A stretch of DNA of 64,000 nucleotides from CAYJBH01 sp964368815 (GTDB taxonomy: Bacteria > Bacillota > Clostridia > Oscillospirales > Ruminococcaceae), in assembly GCA_964368815.1 (NCBI GenBank), contig CAYJDA010000001.1, positions 124,001-188,000 of the forward strand, written 5' to 3'. Below are positions 25,578 to 35,277 of the stretch, in pieces. Both the position numbers and the translations under genes were made by a program. Every line of letters begins with the position of its first letter. Positions within the stretch are counted from its first letter, which is position 1. The notes under the pieces were generated by a model. The model made no database searches and was not told where the DNA came from. It saw nothing but the letters and a program-made list of their open reading frames with translations.

Positions 25578-27041
25578 ATGAAAAAATTGTTTAATACAAG
25601 AAAATTTAAATATGGAAGCCTTTCGATAATATTTGCAGTCGTTTTTATTGCAATTGTTATAGTACTGAATCTTGTTGTAGAATCTATTACCGAACGATTC
25701 AGCCTAACTCAGGATATTACTACGGATGGAATTTATACAATTTCAGATACAACCAAGGATATGCTTAACAATCTATCAGAAAATGTTTCTGTATATATAA
25801 TGATGACACAAGAGCAAGCCGAAGCCAATTCCGGATTTAAAGAAGCTAACGAAGTTTTAAAAAGAATGGTATCTCAATCCGGTTCTATGATGAGTATAGA
25901 GTATGTCGATTTAACTACTAACCCGAGCTTTCGCAACAATTTTTCTTCACCGGACAGTGTAGTTCCCGGTAGCATTATTATGAAAAGTTCTAAGCGTGAT
26001 ATTGTTATAGATGTTAACGACCTTTACTCTTCAAGCTATGACTTTCAGACAGGTGAGAGTTATACATCAGGATATCAGGCAGACCAGAAATTCGCATCTT
26101 CCCTTCACTATGTAACTACCGAGGATATACCAAATGTTGCATTTATTACCGGACATGGTGAAACGCTAACAAATGAACCCTTTAATGATATTTTCAGTAA
26201 TAATAGCTATGCCATTTCAGAAATTGAGCTTCTTAGCGAAGACATTCCGGAAGATATCGATATGTTGGTTATATATGCCCCAACATCCGATTTTTCTGAG
26301 GGTGAAATTGAAAAGTTAAACGAATATCTCACACGCCCGGTTAACAATAACCTTATAATGATAAACTCTCCCGAAATGTCGTCACTTGAAAGACTTAACC
26401 GCTATATGTCGGAGTGGGGTGTATCTGCCGGCTCAAACCTTGTTGTAGATCCCGAAAGAGCATACGGTGCTGACCCAACCAGTATTATATCCGAAATGGT
26501 GAGTCATGAGATAACAGACGATATAATAAATAGCGGTGTCGCAAATGTTGTTGTCCCGCTTGCAACCGATATTGAGGTAGTATACGAGCAGGATAACTAT
26601 CGTTCAACCGCAGTATTAATGCAGTCTTCTGATACTTCATACGGTAAAGACTTTTCCTCCGAAACTGCAATAGAGGATTTAACACAAGCCTCCGGTGATG
26701 CACAGGGGCCCTTCCCGTTAATGGTACTCAGCACTGATTATCAGTATATTAAAAATGAGAGCACTACACATAACGTACTGTTTGTTGCTTCGGCATATAT
26801 GGTTGCTTCCTCCTTACTTGAGGACCCCTCTTTTCAAAATGCTAATATTATCACCTCATCTTTAGACTTTATGAACCCATCGGTTGATGCGGTAATTGTT
26901 GAGCCGGTTGAATTTAGTAGTCCGGTATTAAATCTTGTTGGTAACCAGGCAATAACAATATTAATTATATTTGCAGTGATACTCCCTCTTTGTTTTATAG
27001 GCCTTGGTATCTTTGTGTTTATTAGGAGAAAAAATAAATAA
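25578..27041 (+). CDS. GldG-family ABC transporter auxiliary protein
   Basis: This 487-residue protein has an N-terminal transmembrane helix (about 14-36), a large extracellular ABC_transp_aux domain and a C-terminal helix (about 462-482) followed by basic residues. The TDGIYTISDTTKDMLNNL segment just after the first helix is typical of GldG proteins, which are annexed to GldF-type permeases. The visible FITGHGE motif near residue 191 is also typical. The gene overlaps the next start by one base (TAATG). It probably forms the extracytoplasmic part of the exporter. Confidence 0.85.
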   Translation: MKKLFNTRKFKYGSLSIIFAVVFIAIVIVLNLVVESITERFSLTQDITTDGIYTISDTTKDMLNNLSENVSVYIMMTQEQAEANSGFKEANEVLKRMVSQSGSMMSIEYVDLTTNPSFRNNFSSPDSVVPGSIIMKSSKRDIVIDVNDLYSSSYDFQTGESYTSGYQADQKFASSLHYVTTEDIPNVAFITGHGETLTNEPFNDIFSNNSYAISEIELLSEDIPEDIDMLVIYAPTSDFSEGEIEKLNEYLTRPVNNNLIMINSPEMSSLERLNRYMSEWGVSAGSNLVVDPERAYGADPTSIISEMVSHEITDDIINSGVANVVVPLATDIEVVYEQDNYRSTAVLMQSSDTSYGKDFSSETAIEDLTQASGDAQGPFPLMVLSTDYQYIKNESTTHNVLFVASAYMVASSLLEDPSFQNANIITSSLDFMNPSVDAVIVEPVEFSSPVLNLVGNQAITILIIFAVILPLCFIGLGIFVFIRRKNK

Positions 27042-28600
27042 TGAAAAAATATAAGGGACTAATCGTTTCCGGTGGAGTTTTGGCAATAGTTCTTATTGCT
27101 TACTTCATAATAACTTCTATACCGCAAGAGGTAGAACAAGCACCTTCATCTGAAGCAGTTACCTCCACACCGGAAGTAAATTACCTTGTGAAGATTGATG
27201 AAGAAAACATTAAATCTGTTACCATTGAAGCAGAAAAGAGTTTTTCTATAAATGCCGAGTCTGCTACCGTTGAAGATGAAGACGGTGAATCACAGACAGT
27301 AATAGAATATAGCCTTGCAGAGCCAAAGGATGTTGCATATTTAACTGATGAATTTGGTGATGCGGCTAGGGCTCTTAGTAGAATAATGATTGATGCAGAC
27401 CCGGTTGCATCTGATAACCATTCGGAGTATGGTCTTGATACTCCCGCTGCGGTGGTTACTGTAAATCATTCATCCGGTTCCACAGTTTACGAAGTTGGCG
27501 ACCTTGCCCCGGGTGAATCAGACTATTATGCAAAACTTGCCGACAGTGATGATGTTTGGTTGATTTCTGCTTCAACTGCTAAGTATGCATTGGAAGGCGA
27601 ATGGCAATTTCGAGACAAATTTTTATTTGGATTTGCCGAAGGCGAAGAATACAGTGCAGTAGAATCCTTCATCTTAGAACGTGAAGGACAGGAAACGATC
27701 GAATTAGCATTACTTGAGAGCGCCGGCGATGAATTCAGTTCGGTTTATGAACTGATTGCTCCGTTAAATCACGATGCAAATGATACAGTGTTTGTGGATT
27801 CTATTGTAAATAACCTCAGCTCATTAGAATACTCTGATATAATTGAAGATCATCCACAAGATCTTGAGAAGTACGGTATTTTTAATACTGCAGATGAGCA
27901 GACGGAGCCTGCTCCCGAGTCGACAGATGAAAATGCAGAATCAAACACGGATGAAGTTAACGACGAAGCCGCTACAGTAGACGAAGTTATTGCATCCAAT
28001 AATCAACCACTTGCACGAATTACAATTAACGATGATTTAATAATAACCCTGGGAGATTTTACTGATGAAACAGAGAGTTATTATTATGCAAGCGTTTCGG
28101 GTATTGATTCCGTTGTTACCTTCCCTGCCTCCTACTTCCCGTATTTAGATATTAAATACGTTGACCTAATGTCATCCTTAATGTGGCTACACAATATCGT
28201 GGATGCCGAGAGTGTTAATATAGCTACACCTTCCGGTGAGCACACATTAGTATTTAATCACATGGTAAATCCGGACGATGAGGAGGACACCTGGATGGAA
28301 CCAACCCTTGACGGTGAGGAAATAGAGGAAGACTTTGCTAAGGATATTTATCTGTCTTTATTATCAGTTACACTATCTAACATTATCGAGGAAGATCCTG
28401 AGGTTGGTGAAATCGAATATACTTTAACTATTAATATGTTAAACTCAGATAGCTTTACTATGGAGTTTTATCGCATTAATGAGCGACAGTATGGAACAAT
28501 TAAAGATGGTCAACCACTACCCTTCTATGTAAACATCGACCTTCTCACCTATATTGAGCAACTCATTGCTGACATTAAATCAGGTGTGCACGAATCATAA
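27041..28600 (+). CDS. DUF4340 domain protein of the Gld-type exporter
   Basis: This 519-residue protein has an N-terminal membrane anchor (about 5-26) and a long, strongly acidic extracellular region with repeated DUF4340-like features such as SEYGLDTPAAVVTV and EGEWQFRDKFLFG. An acidic low-complexity insert rich in E, T, D and N lies at about 286-315. DUF4340 proteins usually follow GldG in this kind of operon; their role is unknown. The start overlaps the GldG stop (TAATG). The gene ends the exporter operon and is followed by a hairpin at 28609-28635. Confidence 0.82.
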   Translation: MKKYKGLIVSGGVLAIVLIAYFIITSIPQEVEQAPSSEAVTSTPEVNYLVKIDEENIKSVTIEAEKSFSINAESATVEDEDGESQTVIEYSLAEPKDVAYLTDEFGDAARALSRIMIDADPVASDNHSEYGLDTPAAVVTVNHSSGSTVYEVGDLAPGESDYYAKLADSDDVWLISASTAKYALEGEWQFRDKFLFGFAEGEEYSAVESFILEREGQETIELALLESAGDEFSSVYELIAPLNHDANDTVFVDSIVNNLSSLEYSDIIEDHPQDLEKYGIFNTADEQTEPAPESTDENAESNTDEVNDEAATVDEVIASNNQPLARITINDDLIITLGDFTDETESYYYASVSGIDSVVTFPASYFPYLDIKYVDLMSSLMWLHNIVDAESVNIATPSGEHTLVFNHMVNPDDEEDTWMEPTLDGEEIEEDFAKDIYLSLLSVTLSNIIEEDPEVGEIEYTLTINMLNSDSFTMEFYRINERQYGTIKDGQPLPFYVNIDLLTYIEQLIADIKSGVHES

Positions 28601-28608
28601 TTAATATT

Positions 28609-28635
28609 GAGGCTGTTGATTTTATCGACAGCCTC
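28609..28635 (+). terminator. Hairpin after the exporter operon, weak terminator or attenuator
   Basis: GAGGCTGTTGAT (28609-28620) pairs with ATCGACAGCCTC (28624-28635) with one G-T wobble and a TTT loop. No T-run follows, so read-through into the next gene is possible. Confidence 0.45.
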
Positions 28636-28659
28636 TAATACAATAACGGAGGTTTAGTT

Positions 28660-29589
28660 ATGGCATCTTTTCCTATCTATCAATTCCATATTGAACTTGA
28701 TGACTATAAGCCGAAAATGTGGCGTCGTTTTAATGTGATAAGCAATATCGCTATGGTTGATCTGGGTTATATTATCATGAGCCTCTATGAAATGGAGGGA
28801 AGACATCTGTTTAATTTTCAGGTGCCGATGCTTGATAATTTTAAAACTTTAGTTGGCAGTCATATTAATTCGCCTGAAAACAGGGAGGCTGTAGCTATTT
28901 TAGAGCAAAATGGCGGTGTTGTTGATATTGAATTCATTGATAACGATTATATACCACGCGCAGGTTCCCTAACCTTAAATATTCTTGAAATACCACTTTC
29001 AAAGGTGCTTAGCGGCCCTAAAGAGAAGCTTTTTTTTAACTACGACTTTGGAGACAACTGGAGTTTCACTCTAACGTTAGAGGATGTTGTTATTAACAAT
29101 AATGCATCTGAAAACCAATTTCCAATGCTGTTGAACGGTGAGGGCTATGGAATTATTGAAGATTGCGGTGGGGTTGATATGCTAACAGACCTTGCTCAAT
29201 CTTTTAAAGAAAAAGGCGATGACTATGAAGAATACTGTAATTTACTTGGTGTTGACGAGTTAAATCTTGACGAGTTTGACAAGGAAAGAGCCACCTACAA
29301 GCTAAGCAGATTTCCGAATTATTTTAAAACTGCATATGAACCTGATGAGGGTTTTTATGAAGAAGAAGATGACGATGCACCTGATTTTTCAATCGTATCT
29401 CCTCAAGAAGTGTGGGATAGGATATCCCCTGATATTAAAAAAATGATCGAAAATAGCGCATTCTGTCCTGATTGTACAATCACCTCCATTGTTGATTATA
29501 AAGTAACGGTTCATGACGATTACGATTTATTGCTTACAGGAAAATGTGCAAAATGTGGTAAAGATATTACGCGATTAATCGATTATTAA
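28660..29589 (+). CDS. pRiA4b ORF-3-like protein with C-terminal zinc ribbon
   Basis: This 309-residue protein begins with the pRiA4b ORF-3/IS1096 TnpR-like pattern YQFHIELDDYKPKMWRRF and has the hallmark YDFGDNWSFTLTLE near residue 125. An acidic stretch lies at about 228-240. The last 40 residues hold two CxxC pairs (CPDC and CAKCGK), which suggests a zinc ribbon. The biochemical role of the family is unknown; it occurs on plasmids and in many chromosomes and is not a transposase. GGAGG precedes the ATG. No mobile-element ends are visible around it. Confidence 0.8.
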   Translation: MASFPIYQFHIELDDYKPKMWRRFNVISNIAMVDLGYIIMSLYEMEGRHLFNFQVPMLDNFKTLVGSHINSPENREAVAILEQNGGVVDIEFIDNDYIPRAGSLTLNILEIPLSKVLSGPKEKLFFNYDFGDNWSFTLTLEDVVINNNASENQFPMLLNGEGYGIIEDCGGVDMLTDLAQSFKEKGDDYEEYCNLLGVDELNLDEFDKERATYKLSRFPNYFKTAYEPDEGFYEEEDDDAPDFSIVSPQEVWDRISPDIKKMIENSAFCPDCTITSIVDYKVTVHDDYDLLLTGKCAKCGKDITRLIDY

Positions 29590-29641
29590 CTACATGTAAA
29601 TTAGTTTTTTTCATAATAAATTTGCTACTGTAAACAAACGG

Positions 29642-29670
29642 TTGCAAATTTATTTATTTTGTTATATAAT
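29642..29670 (+). promoter_or_regulatory. Strong sigma-A promoter for the SBP5-asp23-fakA-recG operon
   Basis: TTGCAA (29642-29647) and TATAAT (29665-29670) are 17 bases apart. The predicted start near 29677 rules out translation start codons further upstream. Confidence 0.75.
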
Positions 29671-29715
29671 ATATGGGTGAGAAACTTCAGTGATGAAAAT
29701 AACGTAATATTTCGG

Positions 29716-31095
29716 TTGATTAGAATGTTAAGCTCCATTCCAATAATCGGTATAGTTTTGTTGTTTTCTGCCTGCAGTGAGGTAACTCCTCAAGTTTTCA
29801 TCCAAAATGCGCAAACTCAGCCGATTGTTATTGCTTACGATCCTTCAGAAGGGTTAAACCCCTATCTGACCGATGCCTTGGTAACACATCAAATGGGAAG
29901 CTTGTTATACTGCTCCTTATTTGTTTTGGATGATAGTTTAAGCCCTGCACCGTTATTAGCTTCTTCCGCAACAGCAACCTCGGATAATACGAGCTATGCC
30001 ATAACAATAAACTCAGGATTTACCTTTGCAGACTCATCGCAGGTAACAACTCAGGATGTTGCAGCTTCAATAACCGCAGCACAAGGAAGTAACTTTTACT
30101 CACTAAAATTGCAAAATATCGACACTGTAAGTGTTTCGGACAGCTCTGTAACCATAGCACTTTTCGAGCCGGACGCATTTTTTTTAAACCTACTAACCAT
30201 GCCCATTTTAAAGGCTTCAGAGGTTAGCGCAAAAAATCCGTCTGCCAGCGGAGATTATCATTTAGTCGATAACACCTTAATTTCACGAAAAGACTCGGTA
30301 GATATTGCTTTTGCTGAAATAGAAGTAGTTGATGTTTCCCAGCCCAGCGCACTTACTGACAGCCTTAATCTAGGCATTATTTCGATTCTCGATACAACAT
30401 TTTTGCCCGATTTTGTTCCTAACTCCCAACTTGCAAAAAGTTTGTATCCCACAACGTCAATGCTATTTATCGGTTTTGCTTCAGAAGCTTATACTGCAAA
30501 CGAAAGAGTTTTTGTTTCATCGGCAATAGATAGATCTGCTATTGTTGAAAATGTATTTGGTGGCGTTGGAGTTGAGAGCATGGGAATTATCAATCCTGCA
30601 TACTCATTTTGTGAACAGGAGAGCGTGCATCCCATATCAAGTGAAAAAACAGAGTATAGCTTATTATATAATAATGAGATAGCGGGACGAGAAGCAGTCA
30701 TCTCTCAACTTGAAATGGCATTTGCAAAAAAAGGTTTGACACTAACGGCAATATCGGCTCCCGGTACCGAACTTTTTAACGAATTGTTGTTACAGGGTGA
30801 ATATGACTTATATTTAGCCGAGATTATGATTCCTGAAAATCTTGATTTTTCTTACTTTTTTAACGAAAGCTCACCGGGTTATACCGAGTATTTCTCACAA
30901 GATCTGAAAAATGCTTATATGGGCATGAAATCAACCGGAAATATTGCTGAATTTTGCAGTTTATTTAGCAAAGAACAGCCAATAGCACCCATAATGTTTC
31001 GTGAAGGCACAGTTTATCATCGTAATGATTTAACAAAATTAACCCCACAAAATTCCAAACCATATTACCATTTTAATGAGGTGAATTATGATTAA
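29716..31095 (+). CDS. SBP family 5 (oligopeptide/nickel-type) lipoprotein
   Basis: The protein resembles extracellular solute-binding protein family 5: VIAYDPSEGLNPYLTDALV near the mature N-terminus, then the typical two-lobe pattern. It has a lipoprotein signal (SIPIIGIVLLFSAC). The reading frame is open from 29659, but the promoter at 29642-29670 makes that start impossible. TTG 29716 (giving MIRMLSSIPI) or ATG 29725 is likelier; neither has a strong ribosome site, so the start is uncertain. Family 5 proteins deliver peptides or other solutes to ABC importers, yet no permease or ATPase gene is nearby. It overlaps asp23 by 8 bases, so it is the first gene of the asp23-fakA-recG operon. The ligand is unknown. 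Confidence 0.75.
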   Translation: MIRMLSSIPIIGIVLLFSACSEVTPQVFIQNAQTQPIVIAYDPSEGLNPYLTDALVTHQMGSLLYCSLFVLDDSLSPAPLLASSATATSDNTSYAITINSGFTFADSSQVTTQDVAASITAAQGSNFYSLKLQNIDTVSVSDSSVTIALFEPDAFFLNLLTMPILKASEVSAKNPSASGDYHLVDNTLISRKDSVDIAFAEIEVVDVSQPSALTDSLNLGIISILDTTFLPDFVPNSQLAKSLYPTTSMLFIGFASEAYTANERVFVSSAIDRSAIVENVFGGVGVESMGIINPAYSFCEQESVHPISSEKTEYSLLYNNEIAGREAVISQLEMAFAKKGLTLTAISAPGTELFNELLLQGEYDLYLAEIMIPENLDFSYFFNESSPGYTEYFSQDLKNAYMGMKSTGNIAEFCSLFSKEQPIAPIMFREGTVYHRNDLTKLTPQNSKPYYHFNEVNYD

Positions 31096-31441
31096 CATAT
31101 ATAATTCTAAAGGTAGTATCCGGATTACCGGTGCATATCTTACCGCTCTTTGCGGAATTGCAGCCCAGAGCTGTTTTGGTGTTGCCGAGATGGCAGACGC
31201 CAATACCAGCGACACCCTAAAATCGCTTGTTTTCGGTAGAAACTATACCGATAAGGGTGTTAGAGTTGTTGAAATGGACAACAAACTTTTTATTGAACTA
31301 CACATCACCGTTATCTATGGATTGAATATTTCGGCGATAGTTAAAAGTATAATTAACAAAGTTAGATATACTGTTGAGCAGGCAACAGACCTTTCGGTTG
31401 AAGAGGTAAACGTTGTTGTAGAAAACGTTAAAGATGAGTAG
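31088..31441 (+). CDS. Asp23/Gls24 family envelope stress protein
   Basis: This 117-residue protein is a single Asp23 domain: GAYLTALCGIAAQSCFGV near the N-terminus and VDLSVEEVNV-like end (TDLSVEEVNVVVENV). It corresponds to YloU of Bacillus, which precedes yloV/fakA. Asp23 proteins associate with the membrane and respond to envelope stress. GAGGTG precedes the ATG, which overlaps the upstream gene. FakA follows after 27 bases, the standard Firmicute order. Confidence 0.9.
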   Translation: MINIYNSKGSIRITGAYLTALCGIAAQSCFGVAEMADANTSDTLKSLVFGRNYTDKGVRVVEMDNKLFIELHITVIYGLNISAIVKSIINKVRYTVEQATDLSVEEVNVVVENVKDE

Positions 31442-31468
31442 TGCACTTAAGAAAGGAAATTCATAATA

Positions 31469-33148
31469 ATGATAGAAATTAACGGGCAAACACTATGCCG
31501 AGCCATGATATCCGGAGCCAACAGCATACAAAATAACCGCAGTGACGTTGATGAGTTAAATGTTTTTCCGGTGCCGGACGGCGATACCGGAACCAATATG
31601 AGCATGACCATTACCGCAGCTTCCAGAGAACTGGAAAACCTTGCCGAAGATTCTTCGGTTGAAGAGGTTGCCAAAACTGCTGCATCGGCTATGCTTCGAG
31701 GTGCACGCGGAAACTCCGGTGTTATTCTTTCATTACTGTTTAGAGGCTTTTCTAAAGCCTTAGTCGGAGAAGCTACCATGAACTCCGAGAAATTAAAGGC
31801 CGCCCTTGCCTCGGGTGTGTCCGCAGCATATAAGGCGGTAATGAAACCGACCGAAGGTACGATGCTTACTGTTGCAAGAGTTGCTTCCGAGAGGATTGCC
31901 TCTTCAGAAATTTCAGATATCGACAAACTATTTAGTGCCATGTGCCAATTTGCCGAAGAAGCACTTGAGGAAACACCCGAACAGCTTCCGGTACTCAAAA
32001 AAGCAGGCGTAGTTGATGCAGGCGGTAAAGGTCTTATCTTTATTTTTGAAGGAATGCGCCAGGTTATTTCCGGAGAGGGCTTTTGTATGCCGGAACAAAA
32101 GGAACACAAGTCGGCATCATCAGTTGTTGGCAAGGGAGTTTTTGCAGAAGAGCTGTTTGAGGAAAGTGACTTTGGTTACTGTACCGAATTTATTATTAAC
32201 AAAGAATCTTCTGCCTCTACCGAAAAGCTTTCTGCATTTCTCGGCACTATCGGTGATAGCATTGTTGTGGTTGAAGATGAATCTATTATCAAGGTTCATG
32301 TACATACCGATGATCCAGGAAGAGTTTTAACTCATGCTATTGGCCACGGTAACCTGACTAAAATTAAAATAGAAAACATGAGCGAACAATATGAGAGCCG
32401 ACAACAACAGGGTAAAGGTCTTGTAAAACAGGTAAAATCCGAAATGGATGAAACAGCAACCTTTAAGTATGCCGCTGTTGATCCGGAAATCGAGTATGGA
32501 TTTGTTGCCGTTTCAGCCGGTGAAGGTTTAAAAAATCTCTTTAGCGAATTCGGCGTTGATGCAATTGTTACCGGTGGGCAAACCATGAATCCATCTACCG
32601 ATGATATTCTGGGAGCTGCACATTCTGTGCCGGCAAAAAATGTATTTATACTCCCTAATAATAAGAACATTATTCTTGCTGCAGAACAAGCAAAAAAACT
32701 TGCCGACCGAAATCTTATTGTTCTTCCTACACGCTCTATACCTCAAGGAATCTCTGCTTTGCTTTGCTTCGATCCTGAAGCTGGAATTGAACAAAACGCA
32801 ACTGAGATGATAATGGCTGCTGAAGCAGTTTCAACAGGCCAGATAACTTTTGCCGCAAGGGACAGCGATTTTGACGGACATAAAATTAAAAAGAATGAAA
32901 TATTAGCACTCGAAAACGGCAAACTCACACACACTGGAACCGATGTTACCCAAACGCTTATAAAATTAGTTAAGGGAATGGTTAAGAAAAACAGTAGCTT
33001 TTTCACCCTGATTGCGGGGGCCGATATTTCACAAGAGACGGCAAATGAGACCTTTAAAACTATAGCTGATAAACTACCCAAAAATATTGAATCCAGCCTT
33101 GTTATGGGTGGCCAACCGGTATATTATTATATTGTTTCGATAGAGTGA
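31469..33148 (+). CDS. fakA: Fatty acid kinase catalytic subunit FakA (DAK2/YloV)
   Basis: This 559-residue protein has an N-terminal DAK2 (DhaL-like) kinase domain with the nucleotide/metal motif PVPDGDTGTNMSMT at about residues 35-48 and MLRGARGNSGVILS near 76. The C-terminal YloV domain (about 330-555) contains TGGQTMNPSTDDI. FakA phosphorylates fatty acids delivered by FakB-type binding proteins so that they enter phospholipid synthesis. No FakB gene is in the window. The position between asp23 and recG is conserved in Firmicutes. It overlaps recG by 4 bases. Confidence 0.93.
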   Translation: MIEINGQTLCRAMISGANSIQNNRSDVDELNVFPVPDGDTGTNMSMTITAASRELENLAEDSSVEEVAKTAASAMLRGARGNSGVILSLLFRGFSKALVGEATMNSEKLKAALASGVSAAYKAVMKPTEGTMLTVARVASERIASSEISDIDKLFSAMCQFAEEALEETPEQLPVLKKAGVVDAGGKGLIFIFEGMRQVISGEGFCMPEQKEHKSASSVVGKGVFAEELFEESDFGYCTEFIINKESSASTEKLSAFLGTIGDSIVVVEDESIIKVHVHTDDPGRVLTHAIGHGNLTKIKIENMSEQYESRQQQGKGLVKQVKSEMDETATFKYAAVDPEIEYGFVAVSAGEGLKNLFSEFGVDAIVTGGQTMNPSTDDILGAAHSVPAKNVFILPNNKNIILAAEQAKKLADRNLIVLPTRSIPQGISALLCFDPEAGIEQNATEMIMAAEAVSTGQITFAARDSDFDGHKIKKNEILALENGKLTHTGTDVTQTLIKLVKGMVKKNSSFFTLIAGADISQETANETFKTIADKLPKNIESSLVMGGQPVYYYIVSIE

Positions 33149-35178
33149 TGGATATAAGATATCTAAAAGGAGTTGGTGAAAAAAATGCTGTAAAGCTAAA
33201 TAAGCTTGGTATCAACACCGTTGAAGAGCTACTTTGTCACTACCCGAGAAGCTATATCGATTTCACCTCAATAACCGAGGTTGCATCCTCCGAGCCTAAT
33301 CGCAGCCTCGTTCTTAAGCTTGGCATAATAAAAAAACACCCGCCGCGTAGGATTGCCGGCGGGCGTATCCTTTTTAAGATGGATGCCTGCGATGCCAGTG
33401 GTGATATTGAAATTATTTATTTTAACAACCGCTTTGCTTATGAGGCAATAAAAGAAGAACAGGAATATCTTTTTCACGGTAAGGTAACGTATAATGGATT
33501 TATTAACCGCTCAATGATATCTCCGGGATACCTTTTACCCTCTGATAGGATACCTATGTCCCCTATCTATCCGTTAACGGCGGGTATCAGTTCAAAATAT
33601 ATTCAGAAGCTAGTACGTGTAGCAATAGATAGTTGCGCAAATGAATTAATAACAGAATTTTTACCGGATGAAATTACTACTGAATATAATTTAATGAACA
33701 GATACGATGCTGTAATTTCAGCGCATTTCCCGAAAAATATTTCTGAAGCACGATATGCAAAACAAAGATTAGTGTTCGATGAGTTATTATGTTTACAGTT
33801 AGGACTTTCGAAGCTTAAGGATGAAGATAAAAGGGTTAGCTGTGCCGCCATGGATAGAGTCGAGCTGGAACCTTTTTTTAAACTTTTGCCTTTTACTCCA
33901 ACCAAGGCGCAACAACGCGCTGTTGCTGATATAACTCAAGACCTTTTGAAAACCACACCTCAAAATCGACTTTTACAGGGTGATGTAGGTAGCGGAAAAA
34001 CAGTTGTTGCCGCCGCCGCCGCATATTATGCTGCAAAAAACGGATATAAAACAGCGTTAATGGCACCAACCGAACTTCTATGTAGGCAGCATCACAAAAC
34101 GCTTTCATCACTCCTAAACAAAACCGGAATAGAGGTATTAATTTTAACCGCAAGTGTAAAAGGTAAAGAGCGCCGAGAACTTCTATCGAGATTGCAGGAA
34201 AAATCACCCTGTGTTTTAATTGCGACCTCGGCAATACTTTCTGAGCCGGTTGAGCTAAATAATCTTGGCTTATGCATTGTCGACGAGCAACATCGATTTG
34301 GTGTAAAGCAACGTTCAAGGCTTTTTGCAAAGGCCGACAACCCTCATGTTTTGGTTATGAGTGCAACGCCCATACCGAGAACGCTGGCTCTATTAATCTA
34401 TGGAGAACTTGATATATCAATACTCGACGAGCTACCTAAAGGTAGAATTCCAATAAAAACAAGACTAACTAATACCGAAACACGTGGAAAAATGTTTAGC
34501 TTTTTGGATCGGGAGATTGAAAAAGGTAGACAAATATATGTAGTTTGTCCGGTTATCGAGGAGAGCGACGACGGATTGCAGGATGTTGAAAGCTACTATC
34601 AAGATGTTGCCAAGCAACTACTGCCAAAACGAAGAATAGGCCTTTTGCACGGCAAACAGACACCGACACAAAAAGCAGAAATAATGTCATTATTTGCCGA
34701 AGGTGAGATAGACATATTATGCACCACTACGGTGGTTGAGGTTGGAGTAGATGTTCCAAATGCAACCGTTATGGTTATTGAAAATGCAGAGCAGTTTGGC
34801 CTTGCTACACTACACCAGCTTCGCGGACGAGTTGGCCGCGGAGATGAGGAAAGTTGGTGTTTCCTTGTGAGTGATAGTAAAAATGAGGCAACCATCGAGC
34901 GTCTTCATCGAGTAGTTAAAACCTCAGACGGATACGAGCTTGCAAAGTTTGACCTCGAAACAAGGGGGCCCGGCAACTTTTTCGGTAGTGAGCAACACGG
35001 TCTACCTCCTCTTACCGTAGCAAAACTTGCAGAAGATGTTTCGGTACTTTCCATAAGCACCGAGGCAGCAGAGGCAATTAAACATAGTGATCCTAATCTT
35101 ATTGCCGAAAAGCATAGAGCGCTTTGCGATGAAGTTATGAAAATGTTCACAAAATTTGGCGGTTCTGTAAAGAATTAA
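33145..35178 (+). CDS. recG: ATP-dependent DNA helicase RecG
   Basis: This 677-residue helicase has the N-terminal wedge/OB region (about 45-170), Walker A GDVGSGKT near 280, the DEQH box (DEQHRFGVKQ) near 380, SATPIPRT near 412, and motif VI QLRGRVGRG near 560. RecG remodels stalled forks and branched DNA. All catalytic motifs are intact and length is typical. Its ATG overlaps the fakA stop. No terminator is visible after it before the next promoter at 35216. Confidence 0.96.
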   Translation: MMDIRYLKGVGEKNAVKLNKLGINTVEELLCHYPRSYIDFTSITEVASSEPNRSLVLKLGIIKKHPPRRIAGGRILFKMDACDASGDIEIIYFNNRFAYEAIKEEQEYLFHGKVTYNGFINRSMISPGYLLPSDRIPMSPIYPLTAGISSKYIQKLVRVAIDSCANELITEFLPDEITTEYNLMNRYDAVISAHFPKNISEARYAKQRLVFDELLCLQLGLSKLKDEDKRVSCAAMDRVELEPFFKLLPFTPTKAQQRAVADITQDLLKTTPQNRLLQGDVGSGKTVVAAAAAYYAAKNGYKTALMAPTELLCRQHHKTLSSLLNKTGIEVLILTASVKGKERRELLSRLQEKSPCVLIATSAILSEPVELNNLGLCIVDEQHRFGVKQRSRLFAKADNPHVLVMSATPIPRTLALLIYGELDISILDELPKGRIPIKTRLTNTETRGKMFSFLDREIEKGRQIYVVCPVIEESDDGLQDVESYYQDVAKQLLPKRRIGLLHGKQTPTQKAEIMSLFAEGEIDILCTTTVVEVGVDVPNATVMVIENAEQFGLATLHQLRGRVGRGDEESWCFLVSDSKNEATIERLHRVVKTSDGYELAKFDLETRGPGNFFGSEQHGLPPLTVAKLAEDVSVLSISTEAAEAIKHSDPNLIAEKHRALCDEVMKMFTKFGGSVKN

Positions 35179-35215
35179 TTATTACAATAGATACTGAATG
35201 AATATCTCGCTTATA

Positions 35216-35244
35216 TTGACAAAAAATACTATATGTGGTAAAAT
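35216..35244 (+). promoter_or_regulatory. Strong sigma-A promoter of the DUF3048 gene cluster
   Basis: TTGACA (35216-35221) and TAAAAT (35239-35244) have 17-base spacing. The predicted transcription start is near 35251. Confidence 0.75.
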
Positions 35245-35277
35245 TTAGTTTAGGTGGTATCATTTAGTGGAAAAAAA

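Noticed and set aside
28660..29589. Transposon resolvase or insertion sequence, suggested by the IS1096 TnpR-like family name
   Set aside because: No transposase, terminal inverted repeats or target duplications are visible around the gene.
29659..29715. TTG start at 29659 or GTG at 29677 for the SBP5 lipoprotein
   Set aside because: The first lies between the -35 and -10 boxes and the second at the predicted transcription start; the signal peptide fits a start at 29716 or 29725.
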